Source of the DNA: Deltaproteobacteria bacterium
GTDB taxonomy: Bacteria; Desulfobacterota; DSM-4660; Desulfatiglandales; HGW-15
Direction: 5' to 3'
DNA: 45,672 bases
Assembly: GCA_019308745.1 (NCBI GenBank)
Contig: JAFDHO010000008.1
Coordinates: forward strand, 1-45,672
Part shown: one piece after another, positions 38,594 to 45,672 of the stretch
How positions within the stretch are numbered: the first letter of the stretch is position 1
How the letters are laid out: each line of letters opens with the position of its first letter
Translations under genes and position numbers: made by a program
Notes under the pieces: generated by a model
Seen by the model: only the letters and a program-made list of their open reading frames with translations
Databases searched by the model: none
Told to the model about the DNA's origin: nothing

Positions 38594-39385
38594 ATGGAAC
38601 CCCACACGCCAGAACAACAGCCCGCCCCCATGCTTGTAGTCGAGGACCTTCACAAGAGCTTCGGTGACCTCTATGTGTTGAGAGGTGTCTCTTTGAGGGC
38701 AGGAGTGGGAGATGTCATTTCCATGATCGGGTCGAGCGGCTCGGGAAAGAGCACTCTTTTGAGGTGCATCAACTTTCTTGAGATCCCGGACTCGGGGCGG
38801 ATCTACGTGAGAAACGCCCTGATACGGGTCAAGAAGAACCGAAAGGGCCGGCCCGTCCCCGAAAATCCAAGACAGGTAGATCGTATCCGAACGAGGCTGG
38901 GCATGGTGTTCCAGCACTTCAATCTCTGGACCCATATGACAGTCATGCAGAATGTCATTGAGGCCCCGGTCCACGTCCAGGGAAAACCGAAGAAAGAGGC
39001 CGCCAGGTTGGCAATGGACCTGTTGGACAAGGTGGGGATCGCGGATAAGGCTAACTACTACCCGGCCCAGCTCTCAGGGGGACAACAACAGAGGGCAGCC
39101 ATAGCCAGGGCCCTGGCCATGGAACCGGACGTTATGCTCTTCGATGAGCCTACATCTGCACTGGACCCGGAGTTGGTAGGCGAAGTTCTCAGGGTTATAC
39201 AGCGTTTGGCCGAGGAAGGCCGGACCATGATCATTGCAACACATGAGATGGGTTTTGCGCGGGAGGTGTCGTCACATGTGATTTTCCTGCATGATGGGCG
39301 AGTAGAGGATGAGGGTTCCCCGGCCTACATATTCGGCAGTCCCAGATCCTCCCGGTGCCGACAATTTCTGGCGGCTTATCTGTAA
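38594..39385 (+). CDS. Polar amino acid ABC transporter ATP-binding protein
   Basis: A GlnQ/HisP-type ATPase of 263 residues with Walker [14 protein letters not shown]-loop VFQHFNLW, signature [16 protein letters not shown], Walker [15 protein letters not shown] and the switch histidine in ATHEMGFA. It carries an insertion of about ten residues between Walker A and the Q-loop ([20 protein letters not shown]), as in HisP. It powers the two permeases encoded downstream. It opens a four-gene operon, ATPase, binding protein, permease, permease. The ribosome-binding site is AAAGGGA. Confidence 0.92.
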   Translation: MEPHTPEQQPAPMLVVEDLHKSFGDLYVLRGVSLRAGVGDVISMIGSSGSGKSTLLRCINFLEIPDSGRIYVRNALIRVKKNRKGRPVPENPRQVDRIRTRLGMVFQHFNLWTHMTVMQNVIEAPVHVQGKPKKEAARLAMDLLDKVGIADKANYYPAQLSGGQQQRAAIARALAMEPDVMLFDEPTSALDPELVGEVLRVIQRLAEEGRTMIIATHEMGFAREVSSHVIFLHDGRVEDEGSPAYIFGSPRSSRCRQFLAAYL

Positions 39386-39458
39386 ACATTTTCCAGATCG
39401 GGTTTAGGGAGCTTTGCGAAGCACAAACTTTGTTAACCCTATCATAAGGAGGGAGACC

Positions 39459-40244
39459 ATGAAGAAAGGATTTATCTTTATCACAGGCCTGATCATCGGT
39501 GTCTTGATGATGGCAGGCAACGGGACAGCGAAGGATTGGACAAAGGTCCGTATCGGAACAGAGGGAGCCTACCCCCCGTTCAACTATGTGGATAAGAAAG
39601 GGGAGTTGCAGGGATTCGATATCGACATTGCCAAGGCCCTCTGCAAGGAGATGGGGGCTGAGTGTACCTTCGTGATTCAAGATTGGGACGGAATTATTCC
39701 GGGTCTTCTGGCGAAGAAATATGATTGCATTATCGCGTCCATGTCCATCACCGAGGAGAGGAAGAAGAAGGTCGATTTCACAGACAAGTACTATATGACA
39801 CCTGCAAAATTTGTGGCCAAAAAGGGCTCGGGCATCCAGATATCGAAACAGGGACTCAAGGGAAAGGTCGTGGGGGTGCAGCGCGCCACGGTCACGGAAT
39901 ATTTTCTCCGGGACAATTACGGTGACACGGTCAAGATCAGGTCCTATGCCACGCTGGATGAAGCCAAGATGGATCTTCTCTCCGGGAGGCTTGACCTGAT
40001 ATTCGCTGACTCGGTTGTCCTGCTTGGTGGGTTTCTTGAGACTGAGGCCGGAAAGGACTATGAATTTGTCGGCCCAGGTTTTTCTGACAAGAAATGGTTC
40101 GGCGACGGAATTGGTATAGCCGTGAGAAAGGGAGACGATGATCTGAGGGAGATGTTGAACAGGGCTATCAAGGCGATCCGGGACAAGGGGATATACAAGA
40201 AGATAAATGCCAGGTACTTTGATTTCGACGTCTACGGTGACTAA
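39459..40244 (+). CDS. Periplasmic polar amino acid-binding protein
   Basis: A 261-residue binding protein of the HisJ/ArgT type (SBP family 3). It has a Sec signal peptide (MKKGFIFITGLIIGVLMMAG to about GTAKD). The mature start is VRIGTEGAYPPFNYVDKKGE, followed by GFDIDIAKALCKEMG and the conserved MSITEERKKKVDFTDKYY. The Asp in this last motif and a preceding Ser/Arg set bind the alpha-amino and carboxyl groups of the ligand. The ATG at 39459 has GGAGGGAGA upstream; an earlier frame start at 39414 is not supported. Specificity cannot be assigned; a basic amino acid is typical. Confidence 0.9.
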   Translation: MKKGFIFITGLIIGVLMMAGNGTAKDWTKVRIGTEGAYPPFNYVDKKGELQGFDIDIAKALCKEMGAECTFVIQDWDGIIPGLLAKKYDCIIASMSITEERKKKVDFTDKYYMTPAKFVAKKGSGIQISKQGLKGKVVGVQRATVTEYFLRDNYGDTVKIRSYATLDEAKMDLLSGRLDLIFADSVVLLGGFLETEAGKDYEFVGPGFSDKKWFGDGIGIAVRKGDDDLREMLNRAIKAIRDKGIYKKINARYFDFDVYGD

Positions 40245-40337
40245 CCCCGAGAGAAGTCGGCCACACTCCTGCCGCGTAAGTTGGGTTTGAGGGTGACCGG
40301 CTTTCTTGTCTATTGAGCGAGGTCGTCGGGTTTTTGA

Positions 40338-41027
40338 ATGCTGGATTTGAAAGGCTATGGCTGGATGCTGTGGAAAGGCGCGGAGCTGACCATCGCTGTC
40401 GGGCTGTTGTCCATGGTGGTGGCTTCCGTTCTGGGATTGATCGGCGCGTGGGGCAAACTGGCCAAGGGAAAGCTCGCCCGCCTTGTTGCCGACACCTATA
40501 CCACGGTCATCCGCGGCATCCCGGAATTGGTCCTGATACTGCTCGTCTACTACGGCATGCCCACCCTCATCCAGGATTTTGCAACCCTTGCGGGGAGAGA
40601 AGTCTTGATCAACTTGAACCCCTTCGTGGCAGGGGTCATTACAATAGGCTTCATCTACGGGGCCTTTTCCACTGAAGTCTTCAGGGGGGCTTACCTTGCG
40701 GTGCCGAGGGGGCAGATAGAGGCTGCCAGGGCCGTGGGCATGAGTTCAGTGAAGGCTTTTCGCAGGATCATTCTTCCACAGATGTGGCGTTTTGCTCTTC
40801 CCGGTCTGGGAAACGTGTGGATGGTGCTCATCAAGGCGACGGCCCTCATCTCCGTCATACAGCTCCCTGAATTGATGCGAAATGCCGACATTGCTGCCCG
40901 TGCAACACGCCTTCCCTTTACCTGTTTCTTTGCGGCTTCACTCATTTACCTCGGCATTACAATCATCTCGATGCTTCTCCAGCAGCGTGCCGAGGCCTGG
41001 GCAAGTCGTGGAGTAAGAAAGGAATAG
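40338..41027 (+). CDS. Polar amino acid ABC transporter permease (HisQ type)
   Basis: A 229-residue inner-membrane permease of the HisQM family. The core has five or so helices and the coupling motif EAARAVGMSSVKAFRRIILP, preceded by YTTVIRGIPELVLILLVYYG. It starts 93 bases after the binding-protein gene. It should form a heterodimer with the next permease. Confidence 0.9.
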   Translation: MLDLKGYGWMLWKGAELTIAVGLLSMVVASVLGLIGAWGKLAKGKLARLVADTYTTVIRGIPELVLILLVYYGMPTLIQDFATLAGREVLINLNPFVAGVITIGFIYGAFSTEVFRGAYLAVPRGQIEAARAVGMSSVKAFRRIILPQMWRFALPGLGNVWMVLIKATALISVIQLPELMRNADIAARATRLPFTCFFAASLIYLGITIISMLLQQRAEAWASRGVRKE

Positions 41028-41030
41028 GCA

Positions 41031-41753
41031 GTGGATCTGGACATCATATGGGAAAGCCTTCCCAGGCTCTTGCATGGGACCCTGATAACCGTGGAGCTGA
41101 CGGCGGTGAGCGTTATGATCGGCCTTTGCATGGCCGTGCCCCTCTCCCTGTTGCGGGTCTCACGCAACCCGGTCATGTGGATGCCCGTGTACGGTTTCAT
41201 CTTCTATTTCCGGGGCACGCCGCTTCTCGTCCAGATCTTTCTCATATATTACGGAAGCGGGCAGTTCCAGGGGTTTCTAAGCCAGATTGGGCTATGGACC
41301 TTCTTCCGGGAGGCCCACTTCTGCGCCATATTGAGCCTCACCCTCAACACGGCGGCCTATACCGCAGAGATCCTTCGAGGTGCCATACAGGCAGTTCCCT
41401 TCGGAGAGATAGAGGCTGCCAGGGCCTGTGGCATGTCCGGCGGGCTGCTCTACAGGAGGATCATACTGCCCAAGGCCTTCAGACTGGCATGGCCCGCCTA
41501 TACAAATGAAGTTGTCTTCTTGCTCCAGGCCACCTCCCTGGTCTCCATCATCACGCTGATGGATATCACCGGTGTGGCCAGGGTAGTGGCCGCCCGCACC
41601 TTTGCCTTCTATGAGTTGTTTATTACAGCAGCTCTCCTCTACCTTGTCCTGGTATACGGAGTGCTGTTCCTCTTTCGGAGGGTCGAAGCCCGGTTGTCGA
41701 GGCACCTGATGGATCTTCAGACTACTGCAAAAGGACAGGCCCCTGCCCTTTGA
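41031..41753 (+). CDS. Polar amino acid ABC transporter permease (HisM type)
   Basis: A 240-residue permease with the same family marks: FYFRGTPLLVQIFLIYYGSG, EAARACGMSGGLLYRRIILP and a C-terminal helix with LVLVYGVLFLFRRVEARLSR. It starts with GTG at 41031, three bases after the preceding stop, with AAGGAAT upstream. It closes the operon. A convergent gene on the minus strand ends 116 bases further on; I see no convincing terminator in between. Confidence 0.9.
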   Translation: MDLDIIWESLPRLLHGTLITVELTAVSVMIGLCMAVPLSLLRVSRNPVMWMPVYGFIFYFRGTPLLVQIFLIYYGSGQFQGFLSQIGLWTFFREAHFCAILSLTLNTAAYTAEILRGAIQAVPFGEIEAARACGMSGGLLYRRIILPKAFRLAWPAYTNEVVFLLQATSLVSIITLMDITGVARVVAARTFAFYELFITAALLYLVLVYGVLFLFRRVEARLSRHLMDLQTTAKGQAPAL

Positions 41754-41869
41754 TGTTGCCAATATTCCACCATCCCAACATTTTACTATTCCTACAGACC
41801 GAAGGCCGATTGCAAGGGAAGGGCACGAGGCGAGTGGTATGATCTGGGCGGCAGGCTGGTGACAGAGGG

Positions 41870-42355
41870 TCAGGCGAATAGGGCCCGGGCCAGAAGACCG
41901 GCTACGGGAGGAAAGATCACCACAGACGAGATCCTCACGGCCATGAAGCGGGGGCCGATGAGGGCCAGTTCAAAGGGCAATTGGCCGATGCCGATGAGGG
42001 CCCATGCCGAGATCAGGGAGACGATGGTCCCTATCCCTGCACCGCCCTGTGCAATGGCCGCGATGATGGGAAGGGCTATGTACGGACCGCCCGGGATCAG
42101 GGCCCCCGCGAGGGTCCCGAGGAGGATTCCACGGAGCCCGGATTCCTCACCGAGCCAGGAGCGTATGATCTCGGGGGGTATGGCCACCTGGATAAGGCCG
42201 GCAACAAGGAAGGCGACCAAGAGGAGAGGGATTACGCCTATCAGCATACTCTTGCCGATGATCAGTCCTCGGACATGGCAATCCCCTCCGCGCCGAAGAG
42301 CGGCAATGAAAAGGGCGATGCCCATTACCAACAGGACGAGAAAGGCGATCAACAT
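41870..42355 (-). CDS. Half-size permease B (DUF318/ArsP-like)
   Basis: A membrane protein of about 161 residues with four or five hydrophobic segments: IAFLVLLVMGIALFIAALRR, IGVIPLLLVAFLVAGLIQVA, a glycine-rich GILLGTLAGALIPGGPYIAL, and two more near the end. The pattern is that of PF03773 permeases (ArsP-like) but only half their length, and the ALIPGGPY turn stands where ArsP has a cysteine motif. It is the companion of the gene at 42459, with which it shares SGLRG...LAGALIPGGPY. The ATG at 42355 is used since membrane sequence starts there; a long leader further upstream is not membrane-like. Function unknown. Confidence 0.65.
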   Translation of the reverse strand: MLIAFLVLLVMGIALFIAALRRGGDCHVRGLIIGKSMLIGVIPLLLVAFLVAGLIQVAIPPEIIRSWLGEESGLRGILLGTLAGALIPGGPYIALPIIAAIAQGGAGIGTIVSLISAWALIGIGQLPFELALIGPRFMAVRISSVVIFPPVAGLLARALFA

Positions 42356-42458
42356 ATGTTCACCCGTAATGCTCCCCGAGCCAAGGACGGCCTGAGCGAC
42401 GCATCTGCCTTTCTCTTGCCTCTTCTGCCATCCTGGTCGCTCCTCCCCACGTCCCGGT

Positions 42459-43019
42459 TCAGAGAGGCTCGCCTGAGACCCTGTCCGGGCCTTGCAGTTC
42501 TCTGATCTGTTCGCGGATCTTGCCGGCAGAGGAGGAAAAGAGGACGTTTGCACCGAGGCCGATTATTATGGGAAAGGCGAGGGTGGCTATGTATCGAATG
42601 AAAGTTATTTCGGGACCCAGGAGGGCCACCTCCAGGGGCAGCCTGCTTATCGTCCAGAGGGATTTTGACACAATAAAGGCCATGACCACCCCAATCTGGG
42701 CACCCGAGATGAGAAAGGTAGCTGCCAGGGGGAAGAAGACGTAAGGCCCGCCCGGTATGAGTGCCCCGGCAAGGCACCCCAGCATCAGACCCCTGAGCCC
42801 GGATTTCGGGCCCAGCCACCGTGATACGGTGTCTTCGGATATGAGTGCCGAGATCAATCCTGCGGTGACAAAGGCGAGAAGAAGGAGGGGCGTGACCTGG
42901 AGGAGCATCTTCCCTCCGATGAGCGTCCCCTTGAGCACGAGGCTCCAACCTCCCTGGATCCAGGCCAGTATGGCCAACAGTATTGCCGAAATGGCAAGCC
43001 CTATGGTGGTTTTCAGCAC
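42459..43019 (-). CDS. Half-size permease A (DUF318/ArsP-like)
   Basis: A 186-residue membrane protein with an N-terminal helix (TIGLAISAILLAILAWI), LLQVTPLLLLAFVTAGLISA, LMLGCLAGALIPGGPYVFFP and two more hydrophobic segments (IGVVMAFIVSKSLW, FPIIIGLGANVLF), then a charged C-terminal tail. It is a paralogue of the gene at 41870, and the two would together make one full-length ArsP-like permease. It begins three bases after the stop of the CysK-CysS fusion gene on the same strand, so the three are one operon. Substrate unknown; a sulphur compound is one guess from context. Confidence 0.68.
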   Translation of the reverse strand: MLKTTIGLAISAILLAILAWIQGGWSLVLKGTLIGGKMLLQVTPLLLLAFVTAGLISALISEDTVSRWLGPKSGLRGLMLGCLAGALIPGGPYVFFPLAATFLISGAQIGVVMAFIVSKSLWTISRLPLEVALLGPEITFIRYIATLAFPIIIGLGANVLFSSSAGKIREQIRELQGPDRVSGEPL

Positions 43020-43022
43020 CCC

Positions 43023-45341
43023 CTACCCCCTTCTCTTTCTCCAGAGCGTCCCCTGTTTGGTGTCGATCAACTCAATGCCCATGTCCATCAGCTCCTGTCG
43101 AATGTTGTCTGCGAGCTCCCAATCCTTGGCCTTTCTGGCCTCATCCCTCCTTCTGATAGATTTTTCTATCCGTTCATCGGCCTCGGGATGTTCGAGATCC
43201 AAGACGCCCAAGACCGAGTTTATGCTGCTCAGTGCGTCCTGTGCCTTCTTCTTTGCTTCCGGGGACAGGCCTTCCTTGCCCATCATGCGATTCATCCTGT
43301 TGGTGAATTCGAACAGTGCGGCAAGGGCCCGTGCTATATTGAGGTCGTCGTCAAGGGATTCCACGAACTTGTGTTTCAGGTCATAGACCGCCTGGTCTAT
43401 CTCGGGGTTGTGTCCGCCGGGTGGGCAGCCATGGAGCTTGTGAACGAATTTGTCCAGGTGGTCGACCGTCTGCCTGGCGATCTCCAGCTTGTCCCAGGAA
43501 AAGTACATGGGTTTCCTGTAATGGCGGCTCAAGAGCCAGTACCTCACGACCCTGCCTTCATAGCCCTTTTCCAGGACACGCCTCAAGGTAAACACATCCT
43601 CATCGGAGTGTATGATGGGTTTCTTCCCTTCAACCATAACCAGTTCATTGTGGAGCCAGTAATTGGCCATGGGTCTTTCCGTAAGGGCACCTGTTATGGC
43701 AATGGCGTTCTCGTGATGGGGGAAGATGAGGTCTGTCCCGCTAGTATGGATATCGTAGGTGCCGCCAAAGAACTTTATCGCGATTGCAGGGCATTCCAGA
43801 TGCCAGCCGGGTCTAACGTTCCCCCACTGGGTCTTGTAGAAGATCCCCTTCTTCAATTCCTTCAGGGTCGACCTTTTGAGCAGCGTAAAGTCGCGCGGGT
43901 CTTCCTTTTCGTACTGATCCAGGTCCACGGTCTTCCCGAGACGGATCTTGTCGAGATCGATCTTCGAGAGCTTGCCGTAGTCTCCGGACCTGGCTATGTC
44001 AAAGTAGACAGAACGCAGCTTCTCATATGCGTATCCCTTTTCCAGCAGTTTCTTCGTGGCACGGATCATGTCATCCACGTAATGACTGGATCTTGGATAG
44101 TCCGATGCCTTCTTGATGTTCAGGGACTCGAGGTCCTTCTGGAATTCCTCATAGTATCTATCCGTAAATTCCTTCAGGGAGACCCCTTCCTTATCAGCCC
44201 CCTCGATTGTTCGGTCATTGAGATCCGTGAGATTCATGACCTGCCTCACGCTGTATCCCTTGAATTCCAGGTAGCGTCTTATTAGGTCTGAGAAGACCAG
44301 GAAGCGGCATTGCCCGACATGGATGCGCCGGCAGAGGGTAGGACCGCAGGAGTACATGGTGACGCTGTCTTCCTGGATGGGGACAAACTCTTCTTTCTTG
44401 CGGGTCAGGGTGTTGTAGAGGGACATGCCGGACTTCCTCTTGACCACGAACAGGGGGGTGCTGAGGTATCTCTCCCCGCCGTCCGGCAAGATCACCACGA
44501 TCCTTCCCTCTTCCATTTCCCGTGCCAGTTTCAGGGCAACCGCCATGGCTGCGCCTGAGCTCATTCCCACGAAGAGCCCCTCTTCCTTTGCCAGCAATCG
44601 GGAGGTATAGTAGGCCTCGTCATCGTCGATATTGAGGATGCGGTCGGCGCGGTCCTTTTCAAATATCCCCGGCCGGTAGGATTCCTTCATGTTCTTCAGT
44701 CCCTGAATCTTGTGGCCCAGATAGGGCTCTACGCCGACGATTTCAATATCCGGCTTGAGTTCTCTGAAACGCCTGGAGAGACCCATCAGTGTCCCGGTGG
44801 TCCCCATGGCACACACGATCTTGTGGAGGTTGCCCCCGGCCTGTTCCCAAATCTCAAGAGCAGTACCGTGGTAATGGGCGATCCAGTTGGATTCGTTGTT
44901 GAATTGGTCTGCAAGCCAGTATGTTTCAGGCTCCTCCCTGATGAGGTTGTAAACGAATTCAATGGCGCCATCCGTCCCCAGGTGGGCAGGGGTGAACTGA
45001 AGTTCGGCCCCCATGGCCCTGAGGATCTTTTTCCTCTCCTCGCTGACCGCCTCGGACATGACCAGGTGGATCCTATACCCCTTGACGGCTGCAACCAAGG
45101 AAAGGCCGATGCCCGTATTGCCGCTGGTGGCTTCAAGGATAATCTTGCCCGCCGTCAGTTCTCCCCTTTCCTCGGCGTCTTCAATCATTCTCAAGGCGGG
45201 CCTGTCCTTTACAGAGCCTCCGGGATTAAAGGATTCAAGCTTGGCCAGGATCTGGACCCTTTTGTTGCTGTTCAGCCTATTGACCGGGACCAGAGGTGTC
45301 CAGCCTATCAAGTCCAATATGTTGTGGTATCCCTTCTTCAT
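43023..45341 (-). CDS. Cysteine synthase fused to a degenerate cysteinyl-tRNA-synthetase-like domain
   Basis: A 772-residue two-part protein. Residues about 1-300 are a complete O-acetylserine-sulfhydrylase domain: PLP lysine K45 in NPGGSVKDRP, SGNTG at 73-77, and PDGGERYLST near the end. Residues about 305-772 are homologous along their length to cysteinyl-tRNA synthetase (CGPT at 332-335, GWHLECPA around C517, FPHHEN at 540-545, and the C-terminal ADNIRQEL...DTKQGTLWR). Key catalytic motifs are changed: HIGH reads HVGQ (341-344), KMSKS reads KPIIH (574-578), and the Glu after HHEN, the probable fourth zinc ligand, is Ala. So aminoacylation is doubtful while cysteine-pocket elements remain. 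The ATG at 45341 follows GGAG. It heads an operon with two half-permeases. Confidence 0.88.
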   Translation of the reverse strand: MKKGYHNILDLIGWTPLVPVNRLNSNKRVQILAKLESFNPGGSVKDRPALRMIEDAEERGELTAGKIILEATSGNTGIGLSLVAAVKGYRIHLVMSEAVSEERKKILRAMGAELQFTPAHLGTDGAIEFVYNLIREEPETYWLADQFNNESNWIAHYHGTALEIWEQAGGNLHKIVCAMGTTGTLMGLSRRFRELKPDIEIVGVEPYLGHKIQGLKNMKESYRPGIFEKDRADRILNIDDDEAYYTSRLLAKEEGLFVGMSSGAAMAVALKLAREMEEGRIVVILPDGGERYLSTPLFVVKRKSGMSLYNTLTRKKEEFVPIQEDSVTMYSCGPTLCRRIHVGQCRFLVFSDLIRRYLEFKGYSVRQVMNLTDLNDRTIEGADKEGVSLKEFTDRYYEEFQKDLESLNIKKASDYPRSSHYVDDMIRATKKLLEKGYAYEKLRSVYFDIARSGDYGKLSKIDLDKIRLGKTVDLDQYEKEDPRDFTLLKRSTLKELKKGIFYKTQWGNVRPGWHLECPAIAIKFFGGTYDIHTSGTDLIFPHHENAIAITGALTERPMANYWLHNELVMVEGKKPIIHSDEDVFTLRRVLEKGYEGRVVRYWLLSRHYRKPMYFSWDKLEIARQTVDHLDKFVHKLHGCPPGGHNPEIDQAVYDLKHKFVESLDDDLNIARALAALFEFTNRMNRMMGKEGLSPEAKKKAQDALSSINSVLGVLDLEHPEADERIEKSIRRRDEARKAKDWELADNIRQELMDMGIELIDTKQGTLWRKRRG

Positions 45342-45672
45342 CAAAGGCACTCCAGGATCTCTGCACCCCCTGTCGCTTTAGTGCGTCCGCACACGTCCGT
45401 CCAGCACGATAACAGAAAGCAAACCGGCAGGCATCCCCAAGGGCAATGGGATTTCCAAGGGGGTGGCAATCAAATAAGGTTTGCAATTTAGTACAAGAAA
45501 TCATAGTTTGCAACAGGGAAATGGGAGCCGGTCCGGTGCCGGGCCCAACAAAGAAACGTCGTAACGCTTTAGCCTTTTGAAATGCCTCCTCAGATACGGA
45601 GAACGGGTGATGATGCCTTTTCTGGAGTGACTGGCGGGAGGGCGCCGTCTTTTCCCGACTTATCAGTGGGGG
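45342..45672. other. Right edge, no supported gene
   Basis: About 330 bases upstream of the minus-strand fusion gene, so it should contain that gene's promoter on the minus strand. A minus-strand open frame crosses the first part but looks spurious. Two direct copies of GTTTGCAA, 30 bases apart (about 45479 and 45509), flank an AT-rich stretch; they might be a regulator site, but I have no partner for them. Nothing else is recognised. Confidence 0.35.

Noticed and set aside
100-41000. Reading the polar amino acid and Liv transporters as evidence for amino acid fermentation specifically
   Set aside because: Binding-protein families are too broad; ligands cannot be told from sequence, so only a general catabolic theme is stated.
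43188-44285. Long plus-strand open frame (about 365 codons) opposite the CysK-CysRS fusion
   Set aside because: Antisense shadow of a clear synthetase-like sequence; no motif and no ribosome-binding site.
45277-45513. Minus-strand frame of 78 codons at the right edge
   Set aside because: It overlaps the start of the CysK-CysRS fusion in another frame and has no recognisable content.
45479-45517. Direct repeats GTTTGCAA...GTTTGCAA as an attachment site
   Set aside because: Only 8-9 bases long and 30 bases apart, with no integrase gene; no basis for an attachment site.
1-45672. CRISPR array, tRNA, rRNA or riboswitch
   Set aside because: No regularly spaced repeats, cloverleaf, rRNA motifs or known riboswitch consensus were seen on either strand by eye.

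Overview
The window reads as a chromosome segment of a strictly anaerobic, respiring or fermenting bacterium, most likely a Desulfobacterota-type (former Deltaproteobacteria) lineage. This is an inference from gene content: two tungsten-type aldehyde:ferredoxin oxidoreductases (AOR family), several multi-cluster [4Fe-4S] ferredoxin modules, a CoA-dependent 2-oxoacid oxidoreductase, an Fe-S Old-Yellow-Enzyme reductase and five small-molecule uptake systems. No rRNA, tRNA, CRISPR array, intact transposase or phage gene was found.

Layout. (a) 0.5-7.6 kb, plus strand: an exported cyclase-family lipoprotein, then a branched-chain-amino-acid-type (Liv) ABC operon. Its LivM and LivG are fused into one protein, a strong hairpin terminator separates livJ from livH, and a threonine-synthase-like PLP enzyme closes the operon. 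(b) 7.6-10.2 kb, minus strand: AOR, a four-cluster ferredoxin and a TIGR04076-like small protein. (c) 10.2-10.8 kb: a divergent intergenic region with REP-like hairpins, a dispersed repeat and the C-terminal remnant of a REP-associated tyrosine transposase. (d) 10.8-18.1 kb, plus strand: a second AOR, here fused to its ferredoxin, followed by a second complete Liv operon. (e) 18.1-21.1 kb: a worn region with a UPF0158 protein, a Phd/YefM-VapC toxin-antitoxin pair with paired TGTACA operators, a MITE-like element, a rubrerythrin tail and a chimeric fatty-acid-hydroxylase ORF.

(f) 21.3-26.1 kb, plus strand: a compact bacterial microcompartment (BMC) locus. It encodes a class-V aminotransferase with an EutQ-like N-terminal segment, three shell proteins (BMC-P, BMC-H, BMC-T), a hydantoinase/allantoinase-type cyclic amidohydrolase with an unusual N-terminal extension, and an SRPBCC-like protein. 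None of the classical aldehyde dehydrogenase, phosphotransacylase or alcohol dehydrogenase cargo is present. The likely theme is degradation of a cyclic amide or ureide with amino-group transfer. This is the best candidate for a little-described system.

(g) 26.3-29.4 kb, minus strand: a TRAP transporter (DctM, DctQ, DctP). (h) 29.6-37.9 kb, plus strand: five genes in the order gamma, delta, alpha, FAD subunit, ferredoxin-beta, which is the order and architecture of phenylglyoxylate:NAD+ oxidoreductase (padEFGHI). They are followed by a dienoyl-CoA-reductase-like enzyme, a VOC protein and a GntR/FadR regulator. (i) 37.9-38.6 kb: a 337-bp inverted-repeat element. (j) 38.6-41.8 kb, plus strand: a polar amino acid ABC transporter. 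(k) 41.9-45.3 kb, minus strand: a single protein joining cysteine synthase to a cysteinyl-tRNA-synthetase-like domain whose HIGH and KMSKS motifs are degraded, followed by two half-size permeases. This is the second candidate for an undescribed system.

Taken together, the segment looks like a catabolic island. Liv, TRAP and polar amino acid systems import amino acid or aromatic/keto-acid substrates; AORs and the 2-oxoacid oxidoreductase oxidise aldehydes and 2-oxoacids onto ferredoxin or NAD+; and the microcompartment processes a nitrogenous ring compound. Substrate assignments are inference from family and gene neighbourhood only.
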